Position numbers and translations under genes: made by a program. The notes under the pieces were generated by a model. It saw nothing but the letters and a program-made list of their open reading frames with translations. It was not told the DNA's origin and did not search any database. Positions 9,459 to 18,281 of a DNA stretch of 64,000 nucleotides are shown piece after piece. The stretch is from Bifidobacterium imperatoris. GTDB lineage: Bacteria > Actinomycetota > Actinomycetes > Actinomycetales > Bifidobacteriaceae. The stretch lies in the NCBI RefSeq assembly GCF_002860405.1, contig NZ_NMWV01000012.1, positions 1-64,000 of the forward strand. Reading direction: 5' to 3'. Positions within the stretch are counted from its first letter, which is position 1. Every line of letters begins with the position of its first letter.

Positions 9459-10157
9459 TCACTTGTTGGAGTTGGTCATGACGCGCGGACCGTTCGGGTC
9501 GCCGACGATGACCTTGTCCACCATGTTGAGGAACAGGCCGTGCTCCACCACGCCAACAGTGGTGATGAGATCCTCGGCCAGCTCCTGCGGATGGTCGATG
9601 CGATCCAGGTGTAGATCAACCACGAAGTTGTTCTCGTCGGTGCGCACTTCCTTGCCCTCGGCATCAAGACGCAGCACCGGCTTGTAGCCCTTGGCTTCGA
9701 ACTTCTTGATGACGTGGCCGGCACCGAACGGAATCACCTCGACCGGCAGCGGGAACTTGCCGATGGTGTCCACAACCTTGGACTCATCCACAATCCAGAC
9801 GATCTGGTTGGAGTTGGTGGCCACGATCTTCTCCCACAGCAGGGCAGCGCCGCCACCCTTGATGCCGTTGAAGTTCTTGTCCACTTCGTCGGCACCATCG
9901 ATGGTGATGTCGATGTGGTCCACATCGTCGATGTCCACGATCTTGATGCCGTAGCTCTCAGCCTGAGCCTGGGTGCGGCGGGAGGTGGTCACACCGGTGA
10001 ACTCCAGGCCTTCCTCCTGATGGCGGCGGCCAAGCTCGTCCACCAGGAACTTCACGGTGGAGCCGGTGCCGAGGCCTGCGATCATGCCATCCTGAATGAG
10101 CTTGGCGGCTTCGATGCCGGCGGCCTTCTTCAGCGCGTCCTGCTGAGCCTTATCCAT
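9459..10157 (-). CDS. rpiA: Ribose-5-phosphate isomerase A
   Basis: RpiA interconverts ribose-5-phosphate and ribulose-5-phosphate. In bifidobacteria it feeds pentose phosphates into the fructose-6-phosphate phosphoketolase (bifid) pathway. The 232-residue product shows the family signatures GLGTGSTV near the N-terminus and DGADEVD in the active site. Length is normal. Start ATG at 10157 is preceded on the minus strand by AAAGGAG. It is transcribed alone, with its own terminator. Confidence 0.96.
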   Translation of the reverse strand: MDKAQQDALKKAAGIEAAKLIQDGMIAGLGTGSTVKFLVDELGRRHQEEGLEFTGVTTSRRTQAQAESYGIKIVDIDDVDHIDITIDGADEVDKNFNGIKGGGAALLWEKIVATNSNQIVWIVDESKVVDTIGKFPLPVEVIPFGAGHVIKKFEAKGYKPVLRLDAEGKEVRTDENNFVVDLHLDRIDHPQELAEDLITTVGVVEHGLFLNMVDKVIVGDPNGPRVMTNSNK

Positions 10158-10328
10158 GAGTTGTTCTCCTTTGTTTTCTCTGGGGTCAACCGTATGTATT
10201 AACGGTGTAAAGCCTTCTCTCTTATCCTAACGCGGATGAGCGAATTTGTGCCCTCGTGTCCGTTTCCTATGCGTATGCGTGCGGCTGTGTGATGTGAGAT
10301 TTATCGCAGAGTCGCACACATGGGAAGC

Positions 10329-11336
10329 TTATTTGCGGAAGAAGGGTGCATTAGTGATAGTCAGATTCCCATCGCCGTCTACATAGCCTTCAATCGCAAT
10401 GGTGCCAGAGATTGGCATCGGCTGACCGTTGAAGTACGGGCTGGTCTTTGGCGCGGGGGAGAAGATTAGGTTGCCGGAGACGGTAAGTCCGCTTGGTGTT
10501 GCTGAGCGTGATGCTACAGAAGCTGCTGGTGTGCTGTGTTCTGCTGTGATGGCTACCTGTGCAGCATCAGTCTCTTCTGCTGGTGCATCTGCCGCCGGCT
10601 TGGCAGTGGAACCGCTAAAGTCCAAATCCGGTACGCCCTCAGGCTCGCTCAGTAGGTCAGCGATTGATTGCTTTCGTGTGGTTGGTTCCTGTGATCCGGC
10701 ACCGGCAGAAGGTGATGAGCCGGTTTCAGGTTTGCGCAGATCAGCCGCGTCAGCCTTACCATCCAACACCAGCTGTACATCAGGTGGAACATCAGTGCCA
10801 TGCGCATATTCAGAATTCAGCAGCGACTGCCAGCCTTCAATCGGCAGATATCCATCGCGTGCACCCGAACGGCAGTCACCAGCGTATGTTCGAGCCAATT
10901 CGTCTACCAGCTCGTTGCCGGCGTTGCCAGCATGACCTTTAACCCATTTGAAATTCACAGGTCCCGGCCTGCGTGAAATCTCAGCGTCAATTGCTTTGAT
11001 CAGCTCTACATTCTTGACCGGCTTCTTCTGTGAATTCTTCCAACCGTTGCGCTTCCAACCCTTCACCCAAGTGGTGGAGCAGTTGATCGCATACTGTGAA
11101 TCGGATTCGATGAGCAGCGGTTCGGAACCGGGGTGCGCTCGCAGTGCTTCAAGCACCGCGCACAACTCGCCGATTTGATTCGTGCCGTTTGTGGCGCCGC
11201 CTGCATCATAGCCATGCTCGTCATGCTCGTGGCCAGGTGTGCCGCCTGCATTCTTCGCATGGTCGGCCCACGCCCACCCCATTGGACCATTAGGATTGCC
11301 CAACGCGCTTCCGTCTGTAGATACGGTAATAGTCAT
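10329..11336 (-). CDS. rnhA: Ribonuclease HI with an unusual C-terminal extension
   Basis: The N-terminal ~155 residues are an RNase HI domain, which cleaves the RNA strand of RNA-DNA hybrids. The acidic catalytic set is recognisable as Asp8, Glu57, Asp79 and Asp145, with His135 in the WVKGHAGNAGNE loop. The basic handle region is present (WVKGWKRNGWK). The protein continues to 335 residues, roughly twice E. coli RNase HI. The extension has an Ala/Ser/Thr-rich linker and a final conserved-looking block of ~60 residues ending in a short beta-rich segment (GTIAIEGYVDGDGNLTIT) I cannot assign. A His/Asp-rich insertion (HEHDEHGYD) follows the first strand. Confidence 0.88.
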   Translation of the reverse strand: MTITVSTDGSALGNPNGPMGWAWADHAKNAGGTPGHEHDEHGYDAGGATNGTNQIGELCAVLEALRAHPGSEPLLIESDSQYAINCSTTWVKGWKRNGWKNSQKKPVKNVELIKAIDAEISRRPGPVNFKWVKGHAGNAGNELVDELARTYAGDCRSGARDGYLPIEGWQSLLNSEYAHGTDVPPDVQLVLDGKADAADLRKPETGSSPSAGAGSQEPTTRKQSIADLLSEPEGVPDLDFSGSTAKPAADAPAEETDAAQVAITAEHSTPAASVASRSATPSGLTVSGNLIFSPAPKTSPYFNGQPMPISGTIAIEGYVDGDGNLTITNAPFFRK

Positions 11337-11394
11337 GTGCCCACACTATCGCATAGGGCGTCGGATGCGGCTGATGCGTTGTGAGAATGCTCGC

Positions 11395-11438
11395 AACAGT
11401 AAAAGGGCGTTGGACTGTGAATCACAATCCAACGCCCT
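11395..11438 (-). terminator. Intrinsic terminator of pgm
   Basis: AGGGCGTTGGA (11404-11414) and TCCAACGCCCT (11428-11438) form an 11-bp stem; on the minus strand it is followed by TTTTACTG. It lies 25 bp past the pgm stop codon. Confidence 0.88.
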
Positions 11439-11462
11439 AACGCTCTAGGATTTAGCGGGACA

Positions 11463-13139
11463 TCACTCGCTCAGAGCCTTATCGACCACGAGCTTGGCCT
11501 CGTCGAGCACCTTGTCGAGAGCTTCAGGGCTCTCGAAGGACTCGGCGTACACCTTGTAGATGTTCTCGGTGCCGGAAGGACGGGCTGCGAACCAGTTGTC
11601 CTTGGTGGTGACCTTCAGACCACCGATCTTGGCGTGGTTACCAGGAGCTTCGGTGAGCTTGGCGGTGATGTCTTCGCCGGCAAGCTGGGTGGCAGTTACA
11701 TCGTCACCGGTGAGCTTGGCGAACTTCTGCTTCTGCTCAAGGGTGGTCGGGGTGTCAACGCGCTTGTACCAGGATTCGCCGAAGCGAGCCACCTGATCCT
11801 TGTGCAGCTCAGCCGGGTTCTTGCCGGTCTTCGCAGTGATCTCAGCGGCCAGCAGGTCGGGGATGAGGCCATCCTTATCGGTGGTCCACACGCGGCCATC
11901 GCGACGCAGGAAGCTCATGCCGGAGCTTTCCTCGCCACCGAAGGCGACCTCGCCGGTGAACAGCGGGTCGACGAACCACTTGAAGCCGACCGGAACCTCA
12001 ACCAGCTTGGCGTTGATGGAGGCGGCCACGCGGTCAATCAGGGAGGAGGAGACCAGCGTCTTGCCGATGCCGGCGCCAGCAGGCCAATCCGGACGGTTGC
12101 CGCCGAACAGGTATTCCACAACCACGGCGATGTAGTGGTTCGGGTTCATGACGCCCCAGTTCGGGCAGACGATGCCGTGACGATCGGCATCCGGATCGGT
12201 GCCGCCGACCAGATCGTACTTGTCCCAAGCGCCGGCGTTGAGCTGGTCAACCAAACCCTTCATGGCGTACGGGGAAGACGGATCCATACGAATCTTGCCG
12301 TCGTGATCGATGGTCATGAAACGCCAGGTCGGATCAACCTCGGGGCGCACGACGCCGATGTTCAGACCGTACTTCTCGTTGATGAGCGGCCAGTAGTTCA
12401 CGGAAGCGCCGCCGAGCGGGTCAATGCCGAGGCGCACACCGGAGTTGCGGATCACATCGAAGTCGATGACGTTCTTCAGATCGTCAACGTAGTGCTCGCG
12501 GAAGTCGAAGCCCTCGACGTACTCGGACTTGATGGCCTCCTCATACGGCACACGCTTGATGTTCTTGTAATCGCCGAGCAGCTCGTTGGCGCGAGCGGCG
12601 ATGGCGTTGGTGGTCTCAGCCGGAGCCGGGCCGCCGGTAACGGGGTCGTACTTGAAGCCGCCATCGGTCGGCGGGTTGTGGGACGGGGTGACGACGATGC
12701 CGTCGGCAAGGCCTTCGCCCTCGAAGCGCTGGGTACCATCAGCCGCGCGGTTGTGGGTCAGGATAGCCTGGGAGACCACAGGGGTCGGCACGAAGTCATC
12801 GCGGGAATCGATGCGAACGTGCACGCCGTTGGCCACGAGCACCTCGATAGCGGTCTTCTTGGCCGGGCCGGAGAGCGCGTGGGTGTCGGAGCCGAGGTAC
12901 AGCGGGCCGGTGACACCAGCCTTCTTACGGTATTCGGCGATGGCCTGGGAGATGGCGATGATGTGAGCCTCGTTGAACGAGGTCTTCAGGGACGATCCGC
13001 GGTGGCCGGAGGTGCCGAAGATGACACGCTGCTCGGGAACGGACGGATCGGGGACAAGGTCATAGTACTTGCCGATGACCTCATCGACGTTGATCAGATC
13101 TGCTGGGGTGGCGGGTAAGCCCGCATTTTTTGCTACCAT
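11463..13139 (-). CDS. pgm: Phosphoglucomutase (alpha-D-glucose phosphate-specific)
   Basis: This enzyme interconverts glucose-1-phosphate and glucose-6-phosphate. It links the galactose/LNB route (galactose-1-phosphate to UDP-galactose to glucose-1-phosphate) and glycogen to central metabolism. The 558-residue length and the phosphoserine loop FGTSGHRGSS place it in the E. coli Pgm family rather than the shorter phosphomannomutase type. The sugar-binding GGEESSG loop and the DPDADRHG metal-binding loop are intact. The start ATG at 13139 gives the expected N-terminus. It lies downstream of glcP on the same strand but is separated from it by a strong terminator. Confidence 0.96.
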   Translation of the reverse strand: MVAKNAGLPATPADLINVDEVIGKYYDLVPDPSVPEQRVIFGTSGHRGSSLKTSFNEAHIIAISQAIAEYRKKAGVTGPLYLGSDTHALSGPAKKTAIEVLVANGVHVRIDSRDDFVPTPVVSQAILTHNRAADGTQRFEGEGLADGIVVTPSHNPPTDGGFKYDPVTGGPAPAETTNAIAARANELLGDYKNIKRVPYEEAIKSEYVEGFDFREHYVDDLKNVIDFDVIRNSGVRLGIDPLGGASVNYWPLINEKYGLNIGVVRPEVDPTWRFMTIDHDGKIRMDPSSPYAMKGLVDQLNAGAWDKYDLVGGTDPDADRHGIVCPNWGVMNPNHYIAVVVEYLFGGNRPDWPAGAGIGKTLVSSSLIDRVAASINAKLVEVPVGFKWFVDPLFTGEVAFGGEESSGMSFLRRDGRVWTTDKDGLIPDLLAAEITAKTGKNPAELHKDQVARFGESWYKRVDTPTTLEQKQKFAKLTGDDVTATQLAGEDITAKLTEAPGNHAKIGGLKVTTKDNWFAARPSGTENIYKVYAESFESPEALDKVLDEAKLVVDKALSE

Positions 13140-13286
13140 GCTTCCCTATTGTGCCACGGATTTCAACGTTTTGGGCGAAGCTATGTTAAGAGTTGTCAAC
13201 TTCTGTGCGAATGGTGAAAAAAGAGGTGGCGACACGCGGACGAGAAGCGCCAACTCCCTCTGCAAAGCATGGCAAAAATTAGTAAT

Positions 13287-13327
13287 GGCCGGTATTGCAT
13301 CCCGAAATAATCGAGGCAATACCGGCC
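13287..13327 (-). terminator. Intrinsic terminator of the glcP-like gene
   Basis: A 12-bp perfect inverted repeat (GGCCGGTATTGC at 13287-13298, GCAATACCGGCC at 13316-13327) is followed on the minus strand by ATTACTAATTTTTGCC. It separates glcP from pgm. Confidence 0.88.
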
Positions 13328-13349
13328 GTCAGCTAATGGTGATAAGGAA

Positions 13350-14855
13350 TCAGTGGCGGGATATTTCCTTCTCGATCTCCTCCAGTGACTTGCCCTTGGT
13401 CTCAGGCACGAAACGCAGCACGAACGGAATGGACAGGGCCGCGAACACACCGAAGATGGCGAACGGGCCACCCACATTGTTGCCGAACGCGTCGAGCAGC
13501 ACGAGGAAGAACTGGGAGACGATGAAGTTGCCCAGCCAGTTGGCGGCGGAACCGAAGGAGGAGCCGATGCCGCGCACGGACAGCGGGAAGATCTCACCGA
13601 TCAGCACCCAGGCGATCGGACCCCAGGAGATGGCGAAACCGAGGATATAGAAGGCGATCAGAATCATGGTCGGCACAGCGAGCACAGCAACGTCGCCCAC
13701 GAAGTTCATCACAGCGAGAATGGCTAGGGAGACGGTCATCACGATGGAACCGAAAATCAGCATGCCCTTGCGCGGGAACTTGTCCATGATCATGGTGGCC
13801 ACGATGGTGGAGACGAAGTTCACCACGCCGATGCCCACGGACACCCAGATGGCGTCTGCTTCAGGGAAGCCGAAGCCCTTGATGAACACCTGCGGCAGGA
13901 AGTAGATCACGGAGTTGATGCCGACGAGCTGCTGGAAGAGCATGATGCCGATGGCAGCGATGAGTGCCGGGCGGGCGATACGGAACAGTTCGCGCACGCC
14001 ACCCTTGGTGTCCTGGGCGGCGACAGCCTTGATTTCGTCGAGTTCGAGCTGCACCTGTGCCTGGTCGACATCCTTGCGAATCAGGGTCAGCACTTTGAAT
14101 GCGTTGCGCTCGTCGCCCTTGTTCACCAGGTAACGCGGGGATTCCGGCAGCAGAATACCACCGATGAGCAGCAGTGCGGCCGGCACCAGTGCGGAACCGA
14201 GCATCCAACGCCAATCACGGGCGCCGAGCAGATTGTGGCCCAGGAAGCCGAGGTTGGAGGCGTAGGCCAGCAGGATACCGAACGTGATCATGAGCTGGAA
14301 CAGCGTGGAAAGCGAGCCGCGGCGCTCCTTCGGCGCGAGCTCAGCCAGGTAAGCCGGAGTCAAAGCGGAGGCGGCACCCACGGCAAGGCCCAGGATGATG
14401 CGGGCGGCAACCATCATCAGGAAGCCGGTAGCGGTGGCGCACATACCCGAGCCGATGAGGAACAGGATGGCGGAGACGATGAGCAGCTTCTTACGGCCGA
14501 ACTTGTCGGACAGGGCGCCGATGGACAATGCGCCGGCGCAGGAGCCGATGAGCACGGAGGAGGTGATGAAGCCGGTCTGGGAGACGCTCAGTCCGAAGTC
14601 CGATTCGATCAGCGGGGAAGCGCCGGAGATGATGCCGGTGTCGAAGCCAAACAGCATGCCGCCAAGGGCGCCGAACGTGAAGATGAATGAGCTGTTCAGC
14701 GGGAATCGGGAAGAGAATCCGCGAGATTCCGCCGCCTCGATGGTCTCAATCGTGTTGGTTGCCATGTTTGCCATTGCGTTGGCGCCGTTCTCAAGTGCCT
14801 CGGTGGCATCTGCCGCCACGTTTGCTGATGCGGCTGTGGTGTTTGCCGTCGTCAT
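13350..14855 (-). CDS. glcP: Sugar-porter MFS transporter, glucose transporter GlcP-like
   Basis: This is a 12-helix sugar-porter protein of the major facilitator superfamily, about 501 residues. The sugar-porter signatures are all visible: GRKKLL after helix 2, PAYLAELAPKERRGS after helix 4, PESPRYL before the central loop and PETKGKSLEEIE at the C-terminus. Its place next to ptsG and a bglG-type gene matches the B. longum glucose transporter glcP, which has been described as repressed by lactose. ATG 14855 is chosen because AAAGGA lies 8 bases upstream; the first ~45 residues are a low-complexity Ala/Thr leader, so a later start (MATNTIE) is possible. Its 5' leader contains a RAT/terminator pair, predicting control by antitermination. 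Confidence 0.87.
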   Translation of the reverse strand: MTTANTTAASANVAADATEALENGANAMANMATNTIETIEAAESRGFSSRFPLNSSFIFTFGALGGMLFGFDTGIISGASPLIESDFGLSVSQTGFITSSVLIGSCAGALSIGALSDKFGRKKLLIVSAILFLIGSGMCATATGFLMMVAARIILGLAVGAASALTPAYLAELAPKERRGSLSTLFQLMITFGILLAYASNLGFLGHNLLGARDWRWMLGSALVPAALLLIGGILLPESPRYLVNKGDERNAFKVLTLIRKDVDQAQVQLELDEIKAVAAQDTKGGVRELFRIARPALIAAIGIMLFQQLVGINSVIYFLPQVFIKGFGFPEADAIWVSVGIGVVNFVSTIVATMIMDKFPRKGMLIFGSIVMTVSLAILAVMNFVGDVAVLAVPTMILIAFYILGFAISWGPIAWVLIGEIFPLSVRGIGSSFGSAANWLGNFIVSQFFLVLLDAFGNNVGGPFAIFGVFAALSIPFVLRFVPETKGKSLEEIEKEISRH

Positions 14856-14941
14856 TGCTGTCGTTCCTTTCATCGCCATTGACGGAGTGCATTCGGTTGC
14901 ACCCCATGTGCTGCGTGCAGGTAGTACCTCGTTGTGCCACC

Positions 14942-15036
14942 GAAAACAAAAAAGACCTGGAACAATGTGGAATGCGCGCATCCAATACGGCAATAGCCGC
15001 ATCTGGATATGCAAATTCCACATCGCTCCAGGTCTT
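14942..15036 (-). terminator. Intrinsic terminator in the glcP leader, part of an attenuator
   Basis: The two ends pair as a perfect 10-bp stem (AAGACCTGGA at 14952-14961 with TCCAGGTCTT at 15027-15036). Further symmetric pairing inside (TGTGGAAT/ATTCCACA and more) makes a hairpin of ~85 nt. Read on the minus strand it ends in TTTTTTGTTTTC, a classic terminator tail, ~95 nt before the glcP start codon. No stop codon of an upstream minus-strand gene is nearby, so it acts on the glcP leader itself. Confidence 0.82.
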
Positions 15037-15059
15037 GCCTCGTTTCCAAGTAACAACCC
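15031..15059 (-). promoter_or_regulatory. RAT (ribonucleic antiterminator) sequence for a BglG/LicT-family protein
   Basis: On the minus strand this 29-nt stretch begins GGGTTGTTACT and ends GAGGCAAGACC. BglG-type RATs have the form GGATTGTTACT...CAGGCAAAACC, with the same length and the same conserved positions outside the loop. Its last six bases (AAGACC) are the first bases of the 5' arm of the terminator at 14952-15036, so RAT and terminator are mutually exclusive. The BglG-family gene at 17434 is the obvious candidate ligand. Confidence 0.8.
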
Positions 15060-15108
15060 TGCTACGCAACGTGTGAAGAACAGGATACGACTTTTCCGCT
15101 CGCGACAC

Positions 15109-15121
15109 TCCGATAGTCGGA
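15109..15121. promoter_or_regulatory. Short palindrome in the glcP-ptsG divergent promoter region
   Basis: TCCGATAGTCGGA is a perfect inverted repeat (5-bp arms, 3-bp centre) midway between the two divergent genes. It is a candidate operator for a DNA-binding regulator. No convincing -35/-10 pair could be assigned around it on either strand. Confidence 0.4.
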
Positions 15122-15209
15122 CGATTTTTGCAATCGTTTGCGTTGGGTAAATGGACAAGGCCGTACTTGATGCGAGACAATGGCGGAGCATACGGTGAAG
15201 GGAGTGAAC

Positions 15210-17378
15210 GTGGCGGTATCGAAAGCATCATCTACGCAGACGCAGGATGCGCCGGCTACGGAACTACTTGCAACTGCTCCCGCATCTGCCGCTTCCTCGT
15301 CAGCGATGGCCAAGCAGATTCTCGAAGCCCTTGGCGGCGCGCCCAATATCCGTGAACTCACCCACTGTGCCACTCGACTGCACGTTACGCTTGACGACGA
15401 GCGTTATGCCAACCTGAAACAGATTGAATCCATTCCCGGTGTGCTCGGCGCATTCCCACGAGCTGGCGGGCGTTGTCAAATCATCATCGGCGGTGCTGTG
15501 GCCTCGGTATATGAGCGCATGATAAGCATGATGAATGCAGCTGCTGCATCCGGCGTAACCGAAAAATCCATGGAGGCCGCAGATCCTTCCGATGCCGCAG
15601 ACTCCGGCGCAGCAAGCCAGGAGGCTCCGCAATCATTCGCGTCTCGCACGCCGCGAGCATGGGCAAGCGCCATCCTCGACTATGTTTCCGATGCCTTCCG
15701 CCCGCTGCTCGGCGTGCTGCTGGGCGCATCCATGATTATTGCGCTCGCCAACGTGGCCGTAGCGCTAGGACTCACTCCGGACGGCAACGCTACTGACGGT
15801 TGGCGAGCATTGAAGGCCATCTGGGAAGTCATGTTCGTGATGCTTCCTATCATGATTGCCACCAATGCCGCCCGCAAGCTCAACGTCGACCCTTGGCTTG
15901 GCGGTGCGATCATGTCAGCGCTATTAGCTCCCCAACTTGCAGGCTTGAGCGGTGGCATCAATGTATTCGGCATCACCATGCCCATCAATGACTACAGCGG
16001 CAACATCTTTGTGCCGTTGCTTATGGTCGTGTTGCTGGCCATGATTTATCACGGGCTGAAACGCGTGATTCCAGACAGCGTGCAGCTCGTGTTCGCGCCG
16101 TTCTGCTCGCTCGTGGTGGTGTATCTGCTCTCGGTACTGTTCGTCGGTCCGCTTGGCGTATGGGTTGGCGATGAATTAAGTGCGGGCACGGCATGGTTGA
16201 ACACGCATGTGCCGTTCCTGTTTGCGCTCTTGATACCTATGCTCTACCCGTTCCTAGTGCCACTCGGCCTGCATTGGCCGTTGAATGCTCTGATGCTGAT
16301 GAACATTCAGACGTTGGGCTATGACTTCGTGCAGGGGCCGATGGGCGTTTGGAATTTTGCTTGCTTCGGTGTGACCGCGGGAGTGCTCATGCTCTCTATT
16401 CGTGAGCATGATGCCGATATGCGCCAGACTTCGCTCAGTGCATTACTTGCTGGTTTGCTCGGCGGTGTTTCAGAACTCAGTTTGTATGGTATTCATCTTC
16501 AGCATCGCCGCACGTACCGATGGCTGCTCGCCGGTTGTGCAGCTGGAGGCCTCTCTAGTGCGGTGCTCAGTTGGGCGTTTCCCTCGGTGTTGCCTTCCGG
16601 GCAGACGATTCATGGAGTGACGACTACGGCGTTCGCTTTTTCCTCGTTGTTGACCATTCCGGTGTTCGACCGTGCATGGGTATATGCACTGTCCATCACC
16701 ATTGCATTTGCTGTTGCCATGATGTTGACGGTGATATTCGATTACCGTATGCCGCAAAGCGCTCACGAGACCGAAACTTCAGCAAAGTCGGCGGCCGGGA
16801 TGTCCGCTGCTGCAATCGCTGATGTTGAGGATTCCGCCGTTCCTGCGCAACAGCTTTGGCATGCCGAGTCTTCCAATGCTGTCTTCGCTCCCATCGCAGG
16901 CGTAGTAGTCGGTTTGGAATCCATCGGCGACCCGGTATTCGCATCCAAGGCGCTTGGTGATGGGGTTGGCATCGTGCCTGATGGTTCGGCTGGTATCGCT
17001 GCGGTGCATGCGCCGGTAAGCGGCACCATCAAAACCGTGGCCAAAACCGGTCATGCGCTCGGCATCAAAACCGACGATGGTATTGAAGTGCTGGTACATG
17101 TCGGTCTCGATACCGTAGATATGGGCGGCGAAGGATTCGCCTTGCAAGTTGCAAAAGGGGAGCATGTTTCTGCTGGCGATGTACTGCTGCAGGTGGATTT
17201 CGAGGCTATTGCCCAAGCCTGTCATAATCCGGTGGTCGTGGTGACCGTAGTCAATACGATGGCGATGACTTCGGTAGTGCCGCTGCTCATGCCTGCCGAC
17301 AGCCCAAGCGCCGACGTGCGGCAAGGCGAGCCGAGAAAGGTGACTGCCGGAGAACCTATTATCGATGTAGAGCGTTAG
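15210..17378 (+). CDS. ptsG: PTS sugar transporter EIIBCA, glucose/beta-glucoside family
   Basis: A single polypeptide of 722 residues carries EIIB, EIIC and EIIA domains in the order B-C-A. It imports and phosphorylates a hexose using phosphoryl groups from HPr. EIIB (~30-110) has the phosphocysteine in the motif THCATRLH (Cys53). EIIC (~155-500) is the multi-helix membrane channel. EIIA (~560-710) has the HAPVSG loop and the phospho-histidine motif VLVHVGLDTV. Start GTG 15210 is chosen because AAGGGAG (15198-15204) precedes it, whereas the in-frame ATG at 15180 has no ribosome-binding site. It is followed 55 bp later by a bglG-type gene. In B. longum this locus is described as a glucose-type PTS; substrate cannot be proved from sequence. 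Confidence 0.9.
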   Translation: MAVSKASSTQTQDAPATELLATAPASAASSSAMAKQILEALGGAPNIRELTHCATRLHVTLDDERYANLKQIESIPGVLGAFPRAGGRCQIIIGGAVASVYERMISMMNAAAASGVTEKSMEAADPSDAADSGAASQEAPQSFASRTPRAWASAILDYVSDAFRPLLGVLLGASMIIALANVAVALGLTPDGNATDGWRALKAIWEVMFVMLPIMIATNAARKLNVDPWLGGAIMSALLAPQLAGLSGGINVFGITMPINDYSGNIFVPLLMVVLLAMIYHGLKRVIPDSVQLVFAPFCSLVVVYLLSVLFVGPLGVWVGDELSAGTAWLNTHVPFLFALLIPMLYPFLVPLGLHWPLNALMLMNIQTLGYDFVQGPMGVWNFACFGVTAGVLMLSIREHDADMRQTSLSALLAGLLGGVSELSLYGIHLQHRRTYRWLLAGCAAGGLSSAVLSWAFPSVLPSGQTIHGVTTTAFAFSSLLTIPVFDRAWVYALSITIAFAVAMMLTVIFDYRMPQSAHETETSAKSAAGMSAAAIADVEDSAVPAQQLWHAESSNAVFAPIAGVVVGLESIGDPVFASKALGDGVGIVPDGSAGIAAVHAPVSGTIKTVAKTGHALGIKTDDGIEVLVHVGLDTVDMGGEGFALQVAKGEHVSAGDVLLQVDFEAIAQACHNPVVVVTVVNTMAMTSVVPLLMPADSPSADVRQGEPRKVTAGEPIIDVER

Positions 17379-17433
17379 TGGTTAATGCGGCAATCGAATA
17401 ATCGGCAGATCGACCAACGAGGGGAGGTGCGTC

Positions 17434-18276
17434 ATGGAAATACTGAGAGTGTTCAACAATAACGTCGTGCTTGCCAAAGACGGCAATGGCGGTGAAGTGA
17501 TTCTTACTGGCCGAGGCTTGGGCTTTCAGGCCAAGCCAGGGCAGTCGGTGGACGAATCGAAGATTGTGCGCACCTTTGTGCCAGCGGATGGCCGAGACCC
17601 TGATCATCTGGCACAGATGCTTTCGGATATTGATCCGGAGATTATTCGTATTGTTGTGGATGCCATGAAACAGGCTGGACTGGGGGAGCGGGAGATTGGC
17701 AGCACCACATTGGTGATGGCGCTCTCCGACCACATCGCCGGAGCCATCGCGAGGCAGAAGCGCGGTATTGCAGTCGAATATCCGCTGGTCGGTGAGATCA
17801 GCAACCTCTATCCCAAGGAATACGAGCAGGGTTGTGCATTGCTCAAAGCCATTAATGGCAAGCTTGCGGAACCACTGCCGGATGGTGAGGAAACATCGCT
17901 AGCCATGCATCTGGTGAACGCAGGGTTTGCCACTGGAGACTTGACATACACGTACACAATGACCGGCGTGATTCAGCAGATGCTCGACATCATCGAGCAT
18001 ACATATGGACTGAAATTGGACCGTGAATCCGTCAATGTCGGGCGTTTCATCACCCATTTGCGGTACCTGTTTATTCGTATCCATCAGAACAAGCAGCTTG
18101 CTGACGAGCCAGCGCCGATCATCAATGCGATTCGCGATGCCTACCCCGAGGCACTGCGTTGCGCATCGACCATCGGCCGCCTACTGGAATTGCGTCTGGA
18201 TGCGGATGTGAGCGAAGACGAAGTAGCCTATCTCGCCATGCATGTGGCGCGAGTCACAGCCGACGCACGCCAATAG
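17434..18276 (+). CDS. BglG/LicT/GlcT-family transcriptional antiterminator
   Basis: The 280-residue protein has an N-terminal CAT RNA-binding domain (~1-55; RVFNNNVVLAKDGNGGEVILTGRGLGF) and two PTS-regulation domains (PRD1 ~65-170, PRD2 ~175-280). Conserved phosphorylatable histidines are visible, for example in LSDHIAG and RFITHLRYL. Such proteins bind RAT hairpins in leader RNAs and prevent terminator formation; their activity is set by PTS phosphorylation. A strong ribosome-binding site (GGGGAGG) precedes ATG 17434. No RAT or terminator is seen upstream of ptsG or of this gene. The only RAT in the neighbourhood lies in the leader of the divergent glcP gene. Confidence 0.93.
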   Translation: MEILRVFNNNVVLAKDGNGGEVILTGRGLGFQAKPGQSVDESKIVRTFVPADGRDPDHLAQMLSDIDPEIIRIVVDAMKQAGLGEREIGSTTLVMALSDHIAGAIARQKRGIAVEYPLVGEISNLYPKEYEQGCALLKAINGKLAEPLPDGEETSLAMHLVNAGFATGDLTYTYTMTGVIQQMLDIIEHTYGLKLDRESVNVGRFITHLRYLFIRIHQNKQLADEPAPIINAIRDAYPEALRCASTIGRLLELRLDADVSEDEVAYLAMHVARVTADARQ

Positions 18277-18281
18277 CAGCA

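Noticed and set aside
11634..13118. 494-codon open frame antisense to pgm
   Set aside because: Composition typical of a reverse-complement shadow; no domain and no initiation signal.
15060..15209. RAT/terminator pair in the ptsG leader
   Set aside because: Searched because a bglG-type gene follows ptsG; no GG-TTGT-ACT type sequence or T-tailed hairpin is present on the plus strand.
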